From: Pseudomonas sp. BBP2017
GTDB taxonomy: Bacteria > Pseudomonadota > Gammaproteobacteria > Pseudomonadales > Pseudomonadaceae
Length of the DNA stretch: 64,000 nt
Assembly (NCBI RefSeq): GCF_003024385.1
Contig: NZ_PVZN01000017.1
Location: 1 to 64,000, forward strand
Reading direction: 5' to 3'
The translations under genes were made by a program, and so were the position numbers. Of the stretch, positions 44,691 through 53,625 are shown in pieces (position 1 is the first letter of the stretch; each line of letters starts with the position of its first letter). Under the pieces are notes generated by a model. It was not told the DNA's origin, made no database searches, and saw only the letters and a program-made list of their open reading frames with translations.

Positions 44691-45344
44691 CTAGGGTCGA
44701 ATCAAGTGGCCGCTGGCCGCCAGGGGCTGGCCATCCAGTAGAGCACCGTGCTCACCGAGGCGCAAACGACCTTCGGCGAACCAGCGCACCGCCAGCGGGT
44801 AAATCCGGTGTTCCTGGCTGTGAACCCGTTGCGCCAGAACCTCTGGCGTGTCATCCAACTCTACCGGTATTACAGCCTGTACGACCAGTGGTCCGCCGTC
44901 GAGTTCCTCGGTCACGAAGTGCACGCTGCAGCCATGCTCCTTGTCACCCGCTTCGAGAGCGCGTTGATGGGTATGCAGGCCCTTGTATTTGGGCAGCAGC
45001 GACGGGTGGATGTTGAGCAGGCGACCTTGATAGTGACGGACGAAGCCGGCACTGAGGATGCGCATGAAACCGGCCAGTACCACCAGCTGTGGCTGGTATC
45101 CATCGATCAGCTCGACCAGTGCCGCGTCGAACGCCTCGCGGCCTTCGAAGGCTTTGTGGTCGAGCACAGCGGTGTCGATGCCGGCATCACGGGCGCGCTG
45201 CAGGCCATAGGCATCGGCGCGGTTGGAGATGACCGCGCGGATCCGCACCGGGCTATCGCCGGTGCGGACGCTGTCGATCAAGGCTTGCAGATTACTGCCG
45301 GTGCCGGACAGCAGCACCACGACATCACAAGACGTGCTTGGCAT
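44691..45344 (-). CDS. purN: Phosphoribosylglycinamide formyltransferase (GART)
   Basis: 217 aa. Adds the formyl group from 10-formyl-THF to GAR in purine synthesis. VLLSGTGSNLQALID (phosphate loop), VVLAGFMRILS, NIHPSLLPKYKGLHTHQRAL (catalytic Asn and His) and HFVTEELDGGPLV are all present. The start ATG 45344 overlaps the purM stop by one base (TGATG); the longer frame to 45419 lies within purM. Confidence 0.96.
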   Translation of the reverse strand: MPSTSCDVVVLLSGTGSNLQALIDSVRTGDSPVRIRAVISNRADAYGLQRARDAGIDTAVLDHKAFEGREAFDAALVELIDGYQPQLVVLAGFMRILSAGFVRHYQGRLLNIHPSLLPKYKGLHTHQRALEAGDKEHGCSVHFVTEELDGGPLVVQAVIPVELDDTPEVLAQRVHSQEHRIYPLAVRWFAEGRLRLGEHGALLDGQPLAASGHLIRP

Positions 45345-46402
45345 CAGTGCGCCTTGACGTTCTTCAGCTCGACCTGGGCAGCGCCTTCGGCGGCAACGCC
45401 GATCTGGCCGATGACCCATGGTTGCTCGCCGGAGTCACGCAGGTTGTTCAGGGCGATCTCGACCTGGTCCTGGGCCACGCAGATGACCATGCCGACGCCG
45501 CAGTTCAGCACGCGGTGCATTTCGTGTTCGTCAACGTTGCCTTGCTGTTGCAGCCAGTCGAAGACTGCCGGACGGTTCCAGCTGGCGACATCAACCACCG
45601 CCTGGGCGCCTTTTGGCAGGACGCGCGGGATGTTGTCGAGCAGGCCGCCACCGGTGATGTGGGCCATGGCCTTGACCGCGCCGGTGTCCTTGATCAGCTT
45701 GAGTAGCGGTTTGACGTAGATGCGGGTCGGCGCCATCAGCAGTTCGGTCAGCGGCTTGCCGTCGAGCTGGGTGCTTTCGATGTCGGCACCGGACACTTCG
45801 ATGATCTTGCGGATCAGCGAGTAGCCGTTGGAGTGCGGACCGGAAGACGGCAGGGCGATCAGCGCGTCGCCAGTGGCAACCTTGGAGCCGTCAATGATCT
45901 CGGCTTTTTCCACGACGCCAACGCAGAAGCCGGCCAGGTCGTAGTCTTCACCTTCATACATGCCAGGCATTTCAGCGGTTTCACCGCCGACCAGGGAGCA
46001 GCCAGCCAGTTCGCAGCCAGCACCGATACCGGTAACTACGGTGGCGGCAACGTCAACGTTGAGCTTGCCGGTGGCGTAGTAGTCGAGGAAGAACAGCGGC
46101 TCGGCGCCGCACACCACCAGGTCGTTGACGCACATGGCGACCAGGTCCTGGCCGATGCTGTCATGCTTGTTCAGGTTCAGCGCCAGGCGCAGCTTGGTGC
46201 CGACGCCGTCGGTGCCGGAGACCAGAACCGGTTGTTTGTAGCCGGCCGGGATTTCACAGAGGGCGCCAAAACCGCCCAGGCCGCCCATGACTTCCGGGCG
46301 CGCCGTGCGCTTGGCAACGCCTTTGATGCGTTCGACCAATGCTTCGCCGGCGTCGATGTCTACACCGGCGTCCTTGTAGCTCAGGGAGGGTTGCTTGCTC
46401 AT
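45344..46402 (-). CDS. purM: Phosphoribosylformylglycinamidine cyclo-ligase (AIR synthetase)
   Basis: 352 aa. Closes the imidazole ring to make AIR. Start MSKQPSLSYKDAGVDIDAG; GGFGALCEIP; GTDGVGTKLRLA; GGETAEMPGMY; and AHITGGGLLDNIPRVLP. ATG 46402 follows family length; an upstream in-frame stretch to 46459 is not used. First gene of purM-purN-DUF3108. Confidence 0.97.
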   Translation of the reverse strand: MSKQPSLSYKDAGVDIDAGEALVERIKGVAKRTARPEVMGGLGGFGALCEIPAGYKQPVLVSGTDGVGTKLRLALNLNKHDSIGQDLVAMCVNDLVVCGAEPLFFLDYYATGKLNVDVAATVVTGIGAGCELAGCSLVGGETAEMPGMYEGEDYDLAGFCVGVVEKAEIIDGSKVATGDALIALPSSGPHSNGYSLIRKIIEVSGADIESTQLDGKPLTELLMAPTRIYVKPLLKLIKDTGAVKAMAHITGGGLLDNIPRVLPKGAQAVVDVASWNRPAVFDWLQQQGNVDEHEMHRVLNCGVGMVICVAQDQVEIALNNLRDSGEQPWVIGQIGVAAEGAAQVELKNVKAH

Positions 46403-46747
46403 GATCCAGGCCTTTAGGGGGGAGGGATTCAGGGGAATCGACCGTGACCTGCCAGGCAAAGCGGAGGGTAATCCGGCTGCCTGACCGTCACCGGTCTGCG
46501 AAGGCGCGCGATTTTATCAGGGTTGCCCGGTAGCGGCCATCCTCAGGCCGACGGGTAGAGCCCAGATCGGCTAAAAAAATAGCCTTTAACCGTGTCTCAC
46601 TGGTTGCCAGAGCGCAGGCTGTATAAGGTATAGCAAAGGCTTTGATATGAAATTGACCGCGCTGGCTGAATGTTTTGCCGGGTGCTGCGGTCATACCGAC
46701 ATCTATCTATAAGCATCGCCTCTTTATTACCAGGACAGGAATCCTCC
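46403..46747. other. Divergent promoter region of purM and DUF2066 gene
   Basis: 345 bases with no supported gene. Short G/C-rich inverted segments lie near 46440-46500, and GGCTA-A6-TAGCC makes a small hairpin near 46570. No known regulator box was recognised. Confidence 0.55.
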
Positions 46748-47797
46748 ATGCGTTTGCGTAATTACCTGGCCGTTGGCTGTCTTGCCTTGCTGGGGCTGTC
46801 GGCTCAGGCCGAAACCCTTTCCGGCCTCTATCAGGTTCGCGAACCGGTCAACGGCCAGGGCGCCGAAGCCCGCACCCAGGCCACCGGCAAAGCCCTTGAA
46901 ACCCTCGTGCAGCGCCTGACCGGCGACCCCAAGGCGGCGCAGAGCCCGGCCCTGGCCGGACTGCGCAAGGACCCGCAACAGATCATCAGTCAGTTCGGCT
47001 TCGAGGCCGGACCACCGGAAACCGTGCTGATCGACTTCGATCCGGGCAGCACAGAGCGCACCTTGCTTCAGGCGGGGCTGGCGCTGTGGGGCAACAACCG
47101 GCCTTCGATCCTCGGCTGGTGGTTGAATGACAGTACCGAAGGCTCAAACCTGGTCGGCGACGGCCAGAACAGTGCCGCGCCATTGCGCCGTGCCGCCCGG
47201 CACCGTGGCCTGCCATTGCGCCTGCCGCTGGCCGACCTCAATGAGCAGTTGGTGGCCACCACGAAAAATCTTGAGGGCGCAGACCCTGCGCCGCTGCGCG
47301 AGGCTTCCGAACGTTATGGCGCCGACGCCCTGCTGGCGGTGCATGCCAGCGAAGCCGATGGCAAGTGGCAGGGCACCTGGCGCCTGTGGTTGGGTGAGCA
47401 GCGCGAGCAGGGCAAGGTTGAAGCTGGCGACCAGGCAGCGCTGGCCGACGCCGTGATGCTGGCAGTCAGCAACCGCCTGGCGCCGCGCTTCGTGACTCGC
47501 CCCGGTGCCAGCAGTGAAATGCAGGTGCAGGTCCAGGGCATGAACCTGGCACGTTATGCCGAGCTGGGCCGGGTGCTGGAGCCCTATGGCGCGCGCCTGA
47601 AACAGGTTGAAGGCGATACCCTTATCTATCAGGTCACTGGCAACAGCGATCAGCTACGTGCCCAACTGGGCCTGGCCAAGCTGCAGGAGCTGCCAGCCGA
47701 AACACCGGTACCGCAACCGGCAATTGATCCGGCCAACCCGGGTGCGACTCAGGCCGTTGCTGCAAAACCGTTCAATGGTCTGCGTTTTCGTTGGTAA
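46748..47797 (+). CDS. DUF2066-family secreted protein
   Basis: 349 aa. Signal peptide (MRLRNYLAVGCLALLGLSAQA). DUF2066 features: SGLYQVREPVNGQGAEARTQ, ALETLVQRLTGDPKAAQ, and LGWWLNDSTEGS; the C-terminal half has repeated alpha/beta character. ATG 46748 has AGGA upstream; the frame from 46670 is longer than the family. Position between purM and perM is conserved in Pseudomonas. Function unknown. Confidence 0.88.
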   Translation: MRLRNYLAVGCLALLGLSAQAETLSGLYQVREPVNGQGAEARTQATGKALETLVQRLTGDPKAAQSPALAGLRKDPQQIISQFGFEAGPPETVLIDFDPGSTERTLLQAGLALWGNNRPSILGWWLNDSTEGSNLVGDGQNSAAPLRRAARHRGLPLRLPLADLNEQLVATTKNLEGADPAPLREASERYGADALLAVHASEADGKWQGTWRLWLGEQREQGKVEAGDQAALADAVMLAVSNRLAPRFVTRPGASSEMQVQVQGMNLARYAELGRVLEPYGARLKQVEGDTLIYQVTGNSDQLRAQLGLAKLQELPAETPVPQPAIDPANPGATQAVAAKPFNGLRFRW

Positions 47798-47824
47798 TCT
47801 CTGACCTCTGGCCTGGAGCCGTTC

Positions 47825-48898
47825 ATGATTGATATGCGTCGCTGGGTATGGCTCGGCGTAACCTTGCTGTGCGCCGCTTTGCTGTACTGGCTGCAGCCGA
47901 TTCTGTCGCCGTTTCTGGTGGGCATCCTGCTGGCCTACCTGGCCGACCCGCTGGTTGATCGTCTGGAGCGTGCCGGGTTGTCCCGCACCTGGGGCGTGGT
48001 GCTGGTGTTCACCTTGTTTACCCTGTTGCTGACCCTGCTGCTCCTGGTGCTGGTACCGATGTTGGCCAAGCAGCTGGTGCGCCTCTACGAACTGGCGCCG
48101 CAGATGCTTGACTGGTTGCAGCATGACGCCTTGTCCTTGGTACAGACACGCCTTGGCCTGGCCGATGGCTTCTGGAAGTTCGACAAGATCAAGGCTGCCA
48201 TCAGCAGTCATATGGGCCAGACCACCGACATTGTCGGGGTCATCCTGTCCCAGGCCACCGCTTCAGGGCTGGCCCTGCTGGGCTGGTTGGCCAACCTGGT
48301 ACTGATCCCGGTAGTGAGCTTCTACCTGCTGCGCGACTGGGACCTGATGATGGCCAAGATCCGCAACCTGCTGCCGCGCCAGCGCGAGGAGCGGGTGCTG
48401 GCGCTGGCCGGCGAGTGCCATGAAGTGCTCGGCGCTTTTGTCCGTGGCCAGTTGCTGGTGATGCTGTCGCTGGGGGTGATCTATGCCTCTGGCCTGATGC
48501 TGGTCGGCCTTGAGCTCGGCTTGTTGATTGGTTTGCTGGCAGGTCTGGCGGCCATCGTGCCGTACATGGGCTTCATTATTGGTATCGGCGCAGCGATGAT
48601 TGCCGGGTTGTTCCAGTTTGGTGGTGATCCTTATCCGTTGCTTGCGATCGCCGCAGTGTTCATGGTCGGCCAGGCACTGGAGGGCATGGTCCTGACGCCA
48701 CTGCTGGTAGGCGACCGCATTGGTCTGCACCCGGTGGCGGTGATTTTCGCCATTCTCGCCGGCGGTGAGCTGTTCGGATTCACCGGCGTTCTGCTGGCCC
48801 TGCCGGTGGCGGCGGTGATCATGGTGCTGCTGCGTCACGTCCATGACCTGTATAAAGAGTCGGGTATTTATGGCGGTGAGATCGACCCGGATCTCTAG
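47825..48898 (+). CDS. AI-2E/PerM-family permease
   Basis: 357 aa with about eight membrane spans. Family marks: SPFLVGILLAYLADPLVDRLER, PVVSFYLLRDWDLM, a central soluble loop (RVLALAGECHEVLGAFVRGQLLVM) and LEGMVLTPLLVGDRIGLHPV. PerM-like proteins have been linked to small-molecule efflux, and one member exports autoinducer-2 in E. coli; substrate here unknown. 27 bases after the DUF2066 gene. Confidence 0.9.
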   Translation: MIDMRRWVWLGVTLLCAALLYWLQPILSPFLVGILLAYLADPLVDRLERAGLSRTWGVVLVFTLFTLLLTLLLLVLVPMLAKQLVRLYELAPQMLDWLQHDALSLVQTRLGLADGFWKFDKIKAAISSHMGQTTDIVGVILSQATASGLALLGWLANLVLIPVVSFYLLRDWDLMMAKIRNLLPRQREERVLALAGECHEVLGAFVRGQLLVMLSLGVIYASGLMLVGLELGLLIGLLAGLAAIVPYMGFIIGIGAAMIAGLFQFGGDPYPLLAIAAVFMVGQALEGMVLTPLLVGDRIGLHPVAVIFAILAGGELFGFTGVLLALPVAAVIMVLLRHVHDLYKESGIYGGEIDPDL

Positions 48899-48908
48899 CT
48901 TGATGGCC

Positions 48909-48954
48909 AAAGGCTTGCACCGCTTGCCAGGCGTTGATGCAAGCCTTTGATTTT
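48909..48954 (+). terminator. Terminator after the PerM-like gene
   Basis: AAAGGCTTGCA (48909-48919) pairs exactly with TGCAAGCCTTT (48938-48948), with an 18-base loop, followed by GATTTT. It starts 10 bases after the stop. Confidence 0.85.
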
Positions 48955-49055
48955 ACTTGTGGTCCGCACTGATTGTGCGACTGACGCCACGGGTATAGAC
49001 TTTGCACACTTTTCACAAAAGGCCCCTTGTGGTTCTTCGGGACTGCCCAGCCAGC

Positions 49056-49760
49056 ATGAAACCGATCCAGTTGCCCTTGGGTGTGCGTCTGCGTGATGAC
49101 GCCACCTTCATCAACTACTACCCGGGTGCCAACGCCGCCGCATTGGGCTACGTCGAGCGACTCTGCGAAGCCGACGCCGGCTGGACCGAAAGCCTGATCT
49201 ATCTCTGGGGCAAGCAGGGCGTTGGGCGTACCCACCTGCTGCAAGCCGCCTGCCTGCGATTCGAGCAATTGGGTGAACCCGCCGTTTACCTGCCGCTGGC
49301 GCAACTGCTCGACCGCGGTGTCGAACTCCTGGACAACCTGGAGCAGTACGAACTGGTCTGCCTCGACGACTTGCATGTAATTGCCGGCAAGCCGGAGTGG
49401 GAAGAGGCCATGTTCCACCTGTTCAACCGCCTGCGTGACAGCGGTCGACGCTTGTTGCTGGCAGCATCCAGTTCGCCGCGGGAACTGCCGATCAAGCTGG
49501 CAGACCTCAAGTCGCGCCTGACCCTGGCGCTGATCTTCCAGATGCGTGCCCTGTCTGACGAAGACAAGCTGCGCGCCTTGCAACTGCGTGCCTCGCGTCG
49601 CGGCCTGCAACTGTCCGACGAGGTCGGGCACTTCATCCTGACCCGTGGCACGCGTAGCATGAGTGCCTTGTTCGACCTCCTCGAGCGCCTCGATCAAGCT
49701 TCGTTGCAGGCTCAGCGCAAGCTTACCATCCCGTTTTTGAAAGAAACTTTAGGCTGGTAA
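49056..49760 (+). CDS. hda: DnaA regulatory inactivator Hda
   Basis: 234 aa. AAA+ protein that resembles DnaA domain III but has no DNA-binding domain; with the sliding clamp it switches DnaA to the ADP form. QLPLGVRL (residues ~4-11) is the clamp-binding end, WGKQGVGRTHLL is the P-loop, VCLDDLHVIAG is Walker B, and SRLTLALIFQMRAL leads to sensor II. ATG 49056 gives the usual length; the frame begins at 49002. Confidence 0.95.
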   Translation: MKPIQLPLGVRLRDDATFINYYPGANAAALGYVERLCEADAGWTESLIYLWGKQGVGRTHLLQAACLRFEQLGEPAVYLPLAQLLDRGVELLDNLEQYELVCLDDLHVIAGKPEWEEAMFHLFNRLRDSGRRLLLAASSSPRELPIKLADLKSRLTLALIFQMRALSDEDKLRALQLRASRRGLQLSDEVGHFILTRGTRSMSALFDLLERLDQASLQAQRKLTIPFLKETLGW

Positions 49761-49875
49761 GGCAGGGGCTAGAGCCTCGGCACGTAAAAGTCACATTTTT
49801 TTCGATTGAATTTGCAAATCGATGCGATAGAAGGCATAGTCTCGGCTTCTTTAAATCCAAGACACGGTCGTGCCC

Positions 49876-50508
49876 ATGCTGAATCGCTTCGCACCCCTCG
49901 TGCCCCTCGCACTTGTGACCCTGCTTTTTGGCTGCGCGGCGCATAGCCCTGTTTCGCAGCAGCAGGCTCAACAACCGCTTTCCGCTCAGGTTTCGAGCAA
50001 GTCCTCCGCCTCATCGGTGTTCGAGGAAGAGCTGACCAGCGAAGAAGAACTTCGGGATTTCGCCAGCAGCAAGCCGTACCAGTTGCCAGCCCTGGCCGAC
50101 AACATTCTCGAACGCGGTATGGCGCTGATCGGTACCCGTTACCGTTTCGGCGGTACCTCGGAGAACACCGGCTTTGACTGCAGCGGTTTCATTGGTTACC
50201 TGTTCCGCGAAGAGGCCGGCCTCAACCTGCCGCGCTCCACCCGCGAAATGATCAACGTAAAAGCCCCGCTGGTTGCCCGTAACAACCTCAAGCCGGGTGA
50301 CCTGCTGTTCTTCAGCACCAATGGTCGCGGCCGTGTCAGTCACGCCGGGATCTACCTGGGCGACGATCAGTTCATTCACTCCAGCAGCCGCCGCAGCGGT
50401 GGCGTACGCATCGACAAGCTCGGTGATCGCTACTGGAGCAAGACCTTTATCGAAGCCAAGCGCGCATTGGCCATGGCTCCGACCGCGACCACCCTCTCGC
50501 GCAACTGA
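49876..50508 (+). CDS. NlpC/P60-family cell-wall hydrolase lipoprotein, first copy
   Basis: 210 aa. Lipobox TLLFGC (Cys20), a ~55-residue linker, then NlpC/P60 with catalytic Cys102 in GFDCSGFIGYLF, His in VSHAGIYLG, and a third polar residue after HSSSRR. The family cuts D-gamma-glutamyl bonds in peptidoglycan stems. ATG 49876 is preferred to GTG 49870. It has the closely related gene next to it and is likely a paralogue. Confidence 0.92.
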   Translation: MLNRFAPLVPLALVTLLFGCAAHSPVSQQQAQQPLSAQVSSKSSASSVFEEELTSEEELRDFASSKPYQLPALADNILERGMALIGTRYRFGGTSENTGFDCSGFIGYLFREEAGLNLPRSTREMINVKAPLVARNNLKPGDLLFFSTNGRGRVSHAGIYLGDDQFIHSSSRRSGGVRIDKLGDRYWSKTFIEAKRALAMAPTATTLSRN

Positions 50509-50526
50509 TCATCGGCCTTGCGGTAT

Positions 50527-50559
50527 CACGGCGACGTAGCTGAAAAGCGCGTCGCCGTG
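50527..50559 (+). terminator. Hairpin after the first NlpC/P60 gene
   Basis: CACGGCGACG (50527-50536) pairs exactly with CGTCGCCGTG (50550-50559) around a 13-base loop; TTT is 4 bases after. Ten base pairs, 18 bases beyond the stop codon. Partial terminator likely. Confidence 0.75.
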
Positions 50560-50642
50560 CGTGTTTACAGAAAGCGTCTAATCTAAATTCTCAACTATTT
50601 TCCGGCCCACCGCCGGACGGCTTCAGACAGGATGTTCTGACC

Positions 50643-51176
50643 ATGGCGATGAAGGCGCGTTTCGCTCTACTTTCCCTGCTGGCACTGCTTGGTGCCTGCT
50701 CCAGCCATGCCCCGACCCCAGCCAAGGTGGTCGAGCCAGTTGTCATGGCGCCGCAAGTGTATTTTTCGCCAGTCGCCGAAGATGTGTTGTTCCGTGCTTT
50801 GGGCCTGGTCGGTACACCGTATCGTTGGGGCGGCAACACGCCGGACGCGGGTTTTGATTGCAGTGGCTTGATCGGTTACGTCTATCGCGATGCCGCCGGT
50901 ATTGCCCTGCCGCGCACCACCCGTGAAATGATCGGCGTGCGCGCCCCCAGTATCGACCGTGGGGCCTTGCAATCCGGGGATCTGGTGTTCTTTGCCACCA
51001 ATGGCGGCTCGCAGGTCAGCCACGCCGGTATCTATGTTGGTGAGGGCCGCTTCGTGCACGCCCCGTCTGCGGGTGGAACCGTGCGTCTGGACTACCTGTC
51101 CAACAGCTATTGGAACAAAACCTACCTCAATGCCAAGCGGGTCCTGGTACCGACCCATCTGGCGCGTAACCCCTGA
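50643..51176 (+). CDS. NlpC/P60-family cell-wall hydrolase lipoprotein, second copy
   Basis: 177 aa. Lipobox ALLGAC (Cys19), then NlpC/P60 with Cys73 in GFDCSGLIGYVYRDAAG and QVSHAGIYVGEGRFVH for the His positions. It shares YRWGGNTPDAGFDCSG and TTREMIGVRAP-type blocks with the upstream copy, but its linker is 30 residues shorter. Its own leader and the upstream hairpin suggest separate transcription. Both should face the periplasm. Confidence 0.92.
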   Translation: MAMKARFALLSLLALLGACSSHAPTPAKVVEPVVMAPQVYFSPVAEDVLFRALGLVGTPYRWGGNTPDAGFDCSGLIGYVYRDAAGIALPRTTREMIGVRAPSIDRGALQSGDLVFFATNGGSQVSHAGIYVGEGRFVHAPSAGGTVRLDYLSNSYWNKTYLNAKRVLVPTHLARNP

Positions 51177-51192
51177 CCTTGCGAGGTAGGCG

Positions 51193-51840
51193 ATGACTGC
51201 GCAAACGCTCTACCTCGACGATGCCCTCTACCACTACCTGCAAGCGGTTTCTCTTCGCGAGACGCCGTTGCTGGCTCGTTTGCGCTGCGAAACCCAGGCC
51301 CTGCCCGAGGCGCGTTGGCAGGTGGCGCCGGAACAAGGGCAGTTGCTCGCGCTGCTGGTGCGCTTGATCGGCGCGCAGCGGGTGATCGAGGTCGGTACTT
51401 TCACCGGATACAGCGCACTGTGCATGGCCCAGGCCATGGAGCAGGGGCAGTTGTTGTGCTGCGATCTGCCGGGTAGCTACAACGCCATCGCCTGGCGTTA
51501 CTGGCAGGAGGCCGGGATAGCGGAGCGTATCGAGCTGCGCCTGGCGCCCGCTTTGCAGACGCTGGCGACTTTGCCATCAGCGTGTTACGACTTGATCTTC
51601 ATCGATGCCGACAAGGCCAACTACCCCCGTTATCTGGAAGAGGCCCTGCGCTTGCTCCGCCCGGGTGGGCTGGTGCTGTTCGACAACACCCTGTGGAGCG
51701 GTCGGGTGTTGCAGGAGCAGCCTGACAGTGTGGATACGCGGGCGATACAGGCGCTGAACCTGGGGCTCAAGGATGATCCGCGGGTGGACCTGTCGATGTT
51801 GCCCATAGGGGATGGTTTGACGCTCTGTCGTAAGCGTTGA
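51193..51840 (+). CDS. Class I SAM-dependent O-methyltransferase
   Basis: 215 aa. SAM-binding EVGTFTGYSALCMAQAM near residue 58, IFIDADKANYPRYLEEALRLLRPGG with the metal-binding Asp pair, and LFDNTLWSGRV. Typical of the catechol/caffeoyl-CoA O-methyltransferase family, which needs a divalent metal. The substrate in Pseudomonas is unknown. It begins 16 bases after the second NlpC gene, with GAGG upstream, and is co-transcribed with it. Confidence 0.92.
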   Translation: MTAQTLYLDDALYHYLQAVSLRETPLLARLRCETQALPEARWQVAPEQGQLLALLVRLIGAQRVIEVGTFTGYSALCMAQAMEQGQLLCCDLPGSYNAIAWRYWQEAGIAERIELRLAPALQTLATLPSACYDLIFIDADKANYPRYLEEALRLLRPGGLVLFDNTLWSGRVLQEQPDSVDTRAIQALNLGLKDDPRVDLSMLPIGDGLTLCRKR

Positions 51841-51854
51841 GGTTACCGGTCTGA

Positions 51855-51893
51855 TCGCGGGGCAAGCCCGCTCTCGCAGGCTTGCCCGGCGAT
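51855..51893. repeat. Degenerate REP element
   Basis: ATCGCGGGGCAAGCCCGCTC followed by GCAGGCTTGCCCGGCGATT: both halves match the REP seen at 28678 with some changed or missing bases. Lies between convergent genes. Confidence 0.75.
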
Positions 51894-51896
51894 TGA

Positions 51897-52475
51897 TCAT
51901 GCCTGCTTGAGCAGCAGTGCGACCCCAGGATGATACTGACCGGCCTCGTTGTGCAGCTTGCGGTAGGCATAGGGGAAATACCAGGCAATCGCACAGACGG
52001 TATGCTTTTGCAGGTCGTCAACCAGGTCCTGGAGTTCTTCCGGGCTGGCATGTTGCCCGGCTTTCCAGGGGCTGGCGAACAGCGCGGCGACTTTTAGCTG
52101 GCTGGGGGCGGCAACCTGGCGGGCAGCAAGCACGGTTTCCTGCAGGGCGTTGTTCAGGTCCAGGCGGGCGATGTGTGGCCAGCGCTGGCTGGCTTGCAGG
52201 TACGCGGCTTCTTCACGATTGGCGATGTACAGGTCGCAGCGGCCTTCACGCTCACCTTCGTCGCGCTGCTTCTGGCTCTGGTGATGTTGCAGGGTCACCA
52301 GTTCCGCTTGCCAGGCGGCGGCCGAGAGCAGGCTCAGGTTGGCTTGGGCGCCATGCCAGTACGCGGCTTCGCTGTCGCCCAGGGTCTGGTTGAGGCGGTC
52401 GATACAGTCGACCCAGCGCTCCAGTGCCGGGCGCAGGAATTCCAGGCGCGGGTTATTGATGATCAGGCCTTGCAT
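51897..52475 (-). CDS. Conserved hypothetical protein
   Basis: 192 aa, no family recognised. Soluble, mixed alpha/beta character, with PRLEFLRPALERWVDCIDRL at the N-terminus and IAWYFPYAYRKLHNEAGQY near the C-terminus. No membrane spans or metal motif. Single gene on the minus strand; the cobalamin operon leader starts upstream in the opposite direction. Codon use is like its neighbours, so it is likely a real Pseudomonas gene of unknown role. Confidence 0.7.
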   Translation of the reverse strand: MQGLIINNPRLEFLRPALERWVDCIDRLNQTLGDSEAAYWHGAQANLSLLSAAAWQAELVTLQHHQSQKQRDEGEREGRCDLYIANREEAAYLQASQRWPHIARLDLNNALQETVLAARQVAAPSQLKVAALFASPWKAGQHASPEELQDLVDDLQKHTVCAIAWYFPYAYRKLHNEAGQYHPGVALLLKQA

Positions 52476-52637
52476 GCCGCTCTCTCCTTTATCGTTGTAA
52501 TCGAGACAGCCAAATTATGGCTATTTGATATCACTGATGTCAGGGTTACACAAGATGACAAAGACGCCATTGATCCAGGCCAGTGCTGCGCCTTTCATTG
52601 ACGCTCCGGGTGCAACCCTCTAACCTTCGCGACTTGT

Positions 52638-52864
52638 TTCAGGTGCTCTGTGGGCTGTGGCCTGGCAGGGTGAAACAGGGAAGCCGGTGGGCACGCAACG
52701 GCGTGCGAGTCCGGCGCTGCCCCCGCAACGGTAGGTGAGTCAAGGCCGCGCATGGCCACTGGGTGATCGCACCCGGGAAGGCGCGCGACCCTGGGTGTTC
52801 ATGGCCCCGCTCACAAGCCCGGAGACCGGCCTGCAACAGCCAACGGCATCACGGAGGGTGATGC
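52638..52864 (+). promoter_or_regulatory. Adenosylcobalamin riboswitch
   Basis: The core elements are in order: AGGGAAGCCGGTG, GAGTCCGGC, GCTGCCCCCGCAACGGTA, GGCCACTG with the kissing loop, GGGAAGG, and the B12 box AGCCCGGAGACCGGCC (52816-52831). A hairpin GCATCAC/GTGATGC (52846-52864) follows and may be the expression platform. It ends about 150 bases before cobO. With ligand bound it should lower expression of the cobalamin genes. Confidence 0.95.
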
Positions 52865-53013
52865 GCGGTTTCTTCGGCCTGTGCCGCAGCCCTGCGCGTT
52901 TTTCCGTCTGCCTTATCCATTGATCTGTTGCCATCTCTTTGCCGCGAACCCTGTGCAGCTCTGTGCTGCCAGGCGCGTTGCAGAGTGGCTGACAGTGGTT
53001 TGCGGAGACTTCG

Positions 53014-53625
53014 ATGACTGAATCCACCGAGCGTGACGAACGCCACCTGGCCCGTATGCAGCGCAAGAAGGCGGTGATCGACGAGCGTATTGCCAACGCC
53101 CCTAACGAATGCGGCCTGCTGCTGGTACTCAGTGGTAACGGCAAGGGCAAGAGCAGCTCGGCCTTCGGCATGCTCGCCCGAGCCATGGGCCATGGTATGC
53201 AATGCGGCGTGGTGCAGTTCATCAAGGGCCGCAACAGCACGGGCGAAGAGCTGTTCTTCCGGCGTTTCCCCGAGCAGGTGCACTATCACGTGATGGGCGA
53301 GGGCTTCACCTGGGAAACCCAGGACCGCCAGCGTGACATCGCCGCAGCCGAAGCGGCCTGGGCGGTTTCGCGCCAGTTGCTGCAGGACCCGGCGATCACC
53401 TTCGTGGTGCTCGACGAGCTGAATATCGCCCTCAAACATGGTTACCTTGACCTGGAACAGGTGCTCAGCGACCTGCAGGCGCGTCCGCCGATGCAGCACG
53501 TGATCGTCACCGGTCGTGGCGCCAAGGATGAAATGATCGAACTGGCCGACACCGTCACCGAGATGGGCATGATCAAGCACGCTTTCCAGGCCGGTATCCG
53601 CGCCCAGAAGGGCGTTGAGCTATGA
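53014..53625 (+). CDS. cobO: Cob(I)yrinic acid a,c-diamide adenosyltransferase
   Basis: 203 aa (CobA/CobO/BtuR family). Attaches the 5'-deoxyadenosyl ligand to cob(I)yrinic a,c-diamide. P-loop LLVLSGNGKGKSSSAFGMLA near residue 38, then VLDELNIALKHGYLDLEQVL and VIVTGRGAKDEMIELAD. ATG 53014 with GGAG upstream, the first gene after the riboswitch. Its stop overlaps cobB by 4 bases. Confidence 0.96.
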   Translation: MTESTERDERHLARMQRKKAVIDERIANAPNECGLLLVLSGNGKGKSSSAFGMLARAMGHGMQCGVVQFIKGRNSTGEELFFRRFPEQVHYHVMGEGFTWETQDRQRDIAAAEAAWAVSRQLLQDPAITFVVLDELNIALKHGYLDLEQVLSDLQARPPMQHVIVTGRGAKDEMIELADTVTEMGMIKHAFQAGIRAQKGVEL

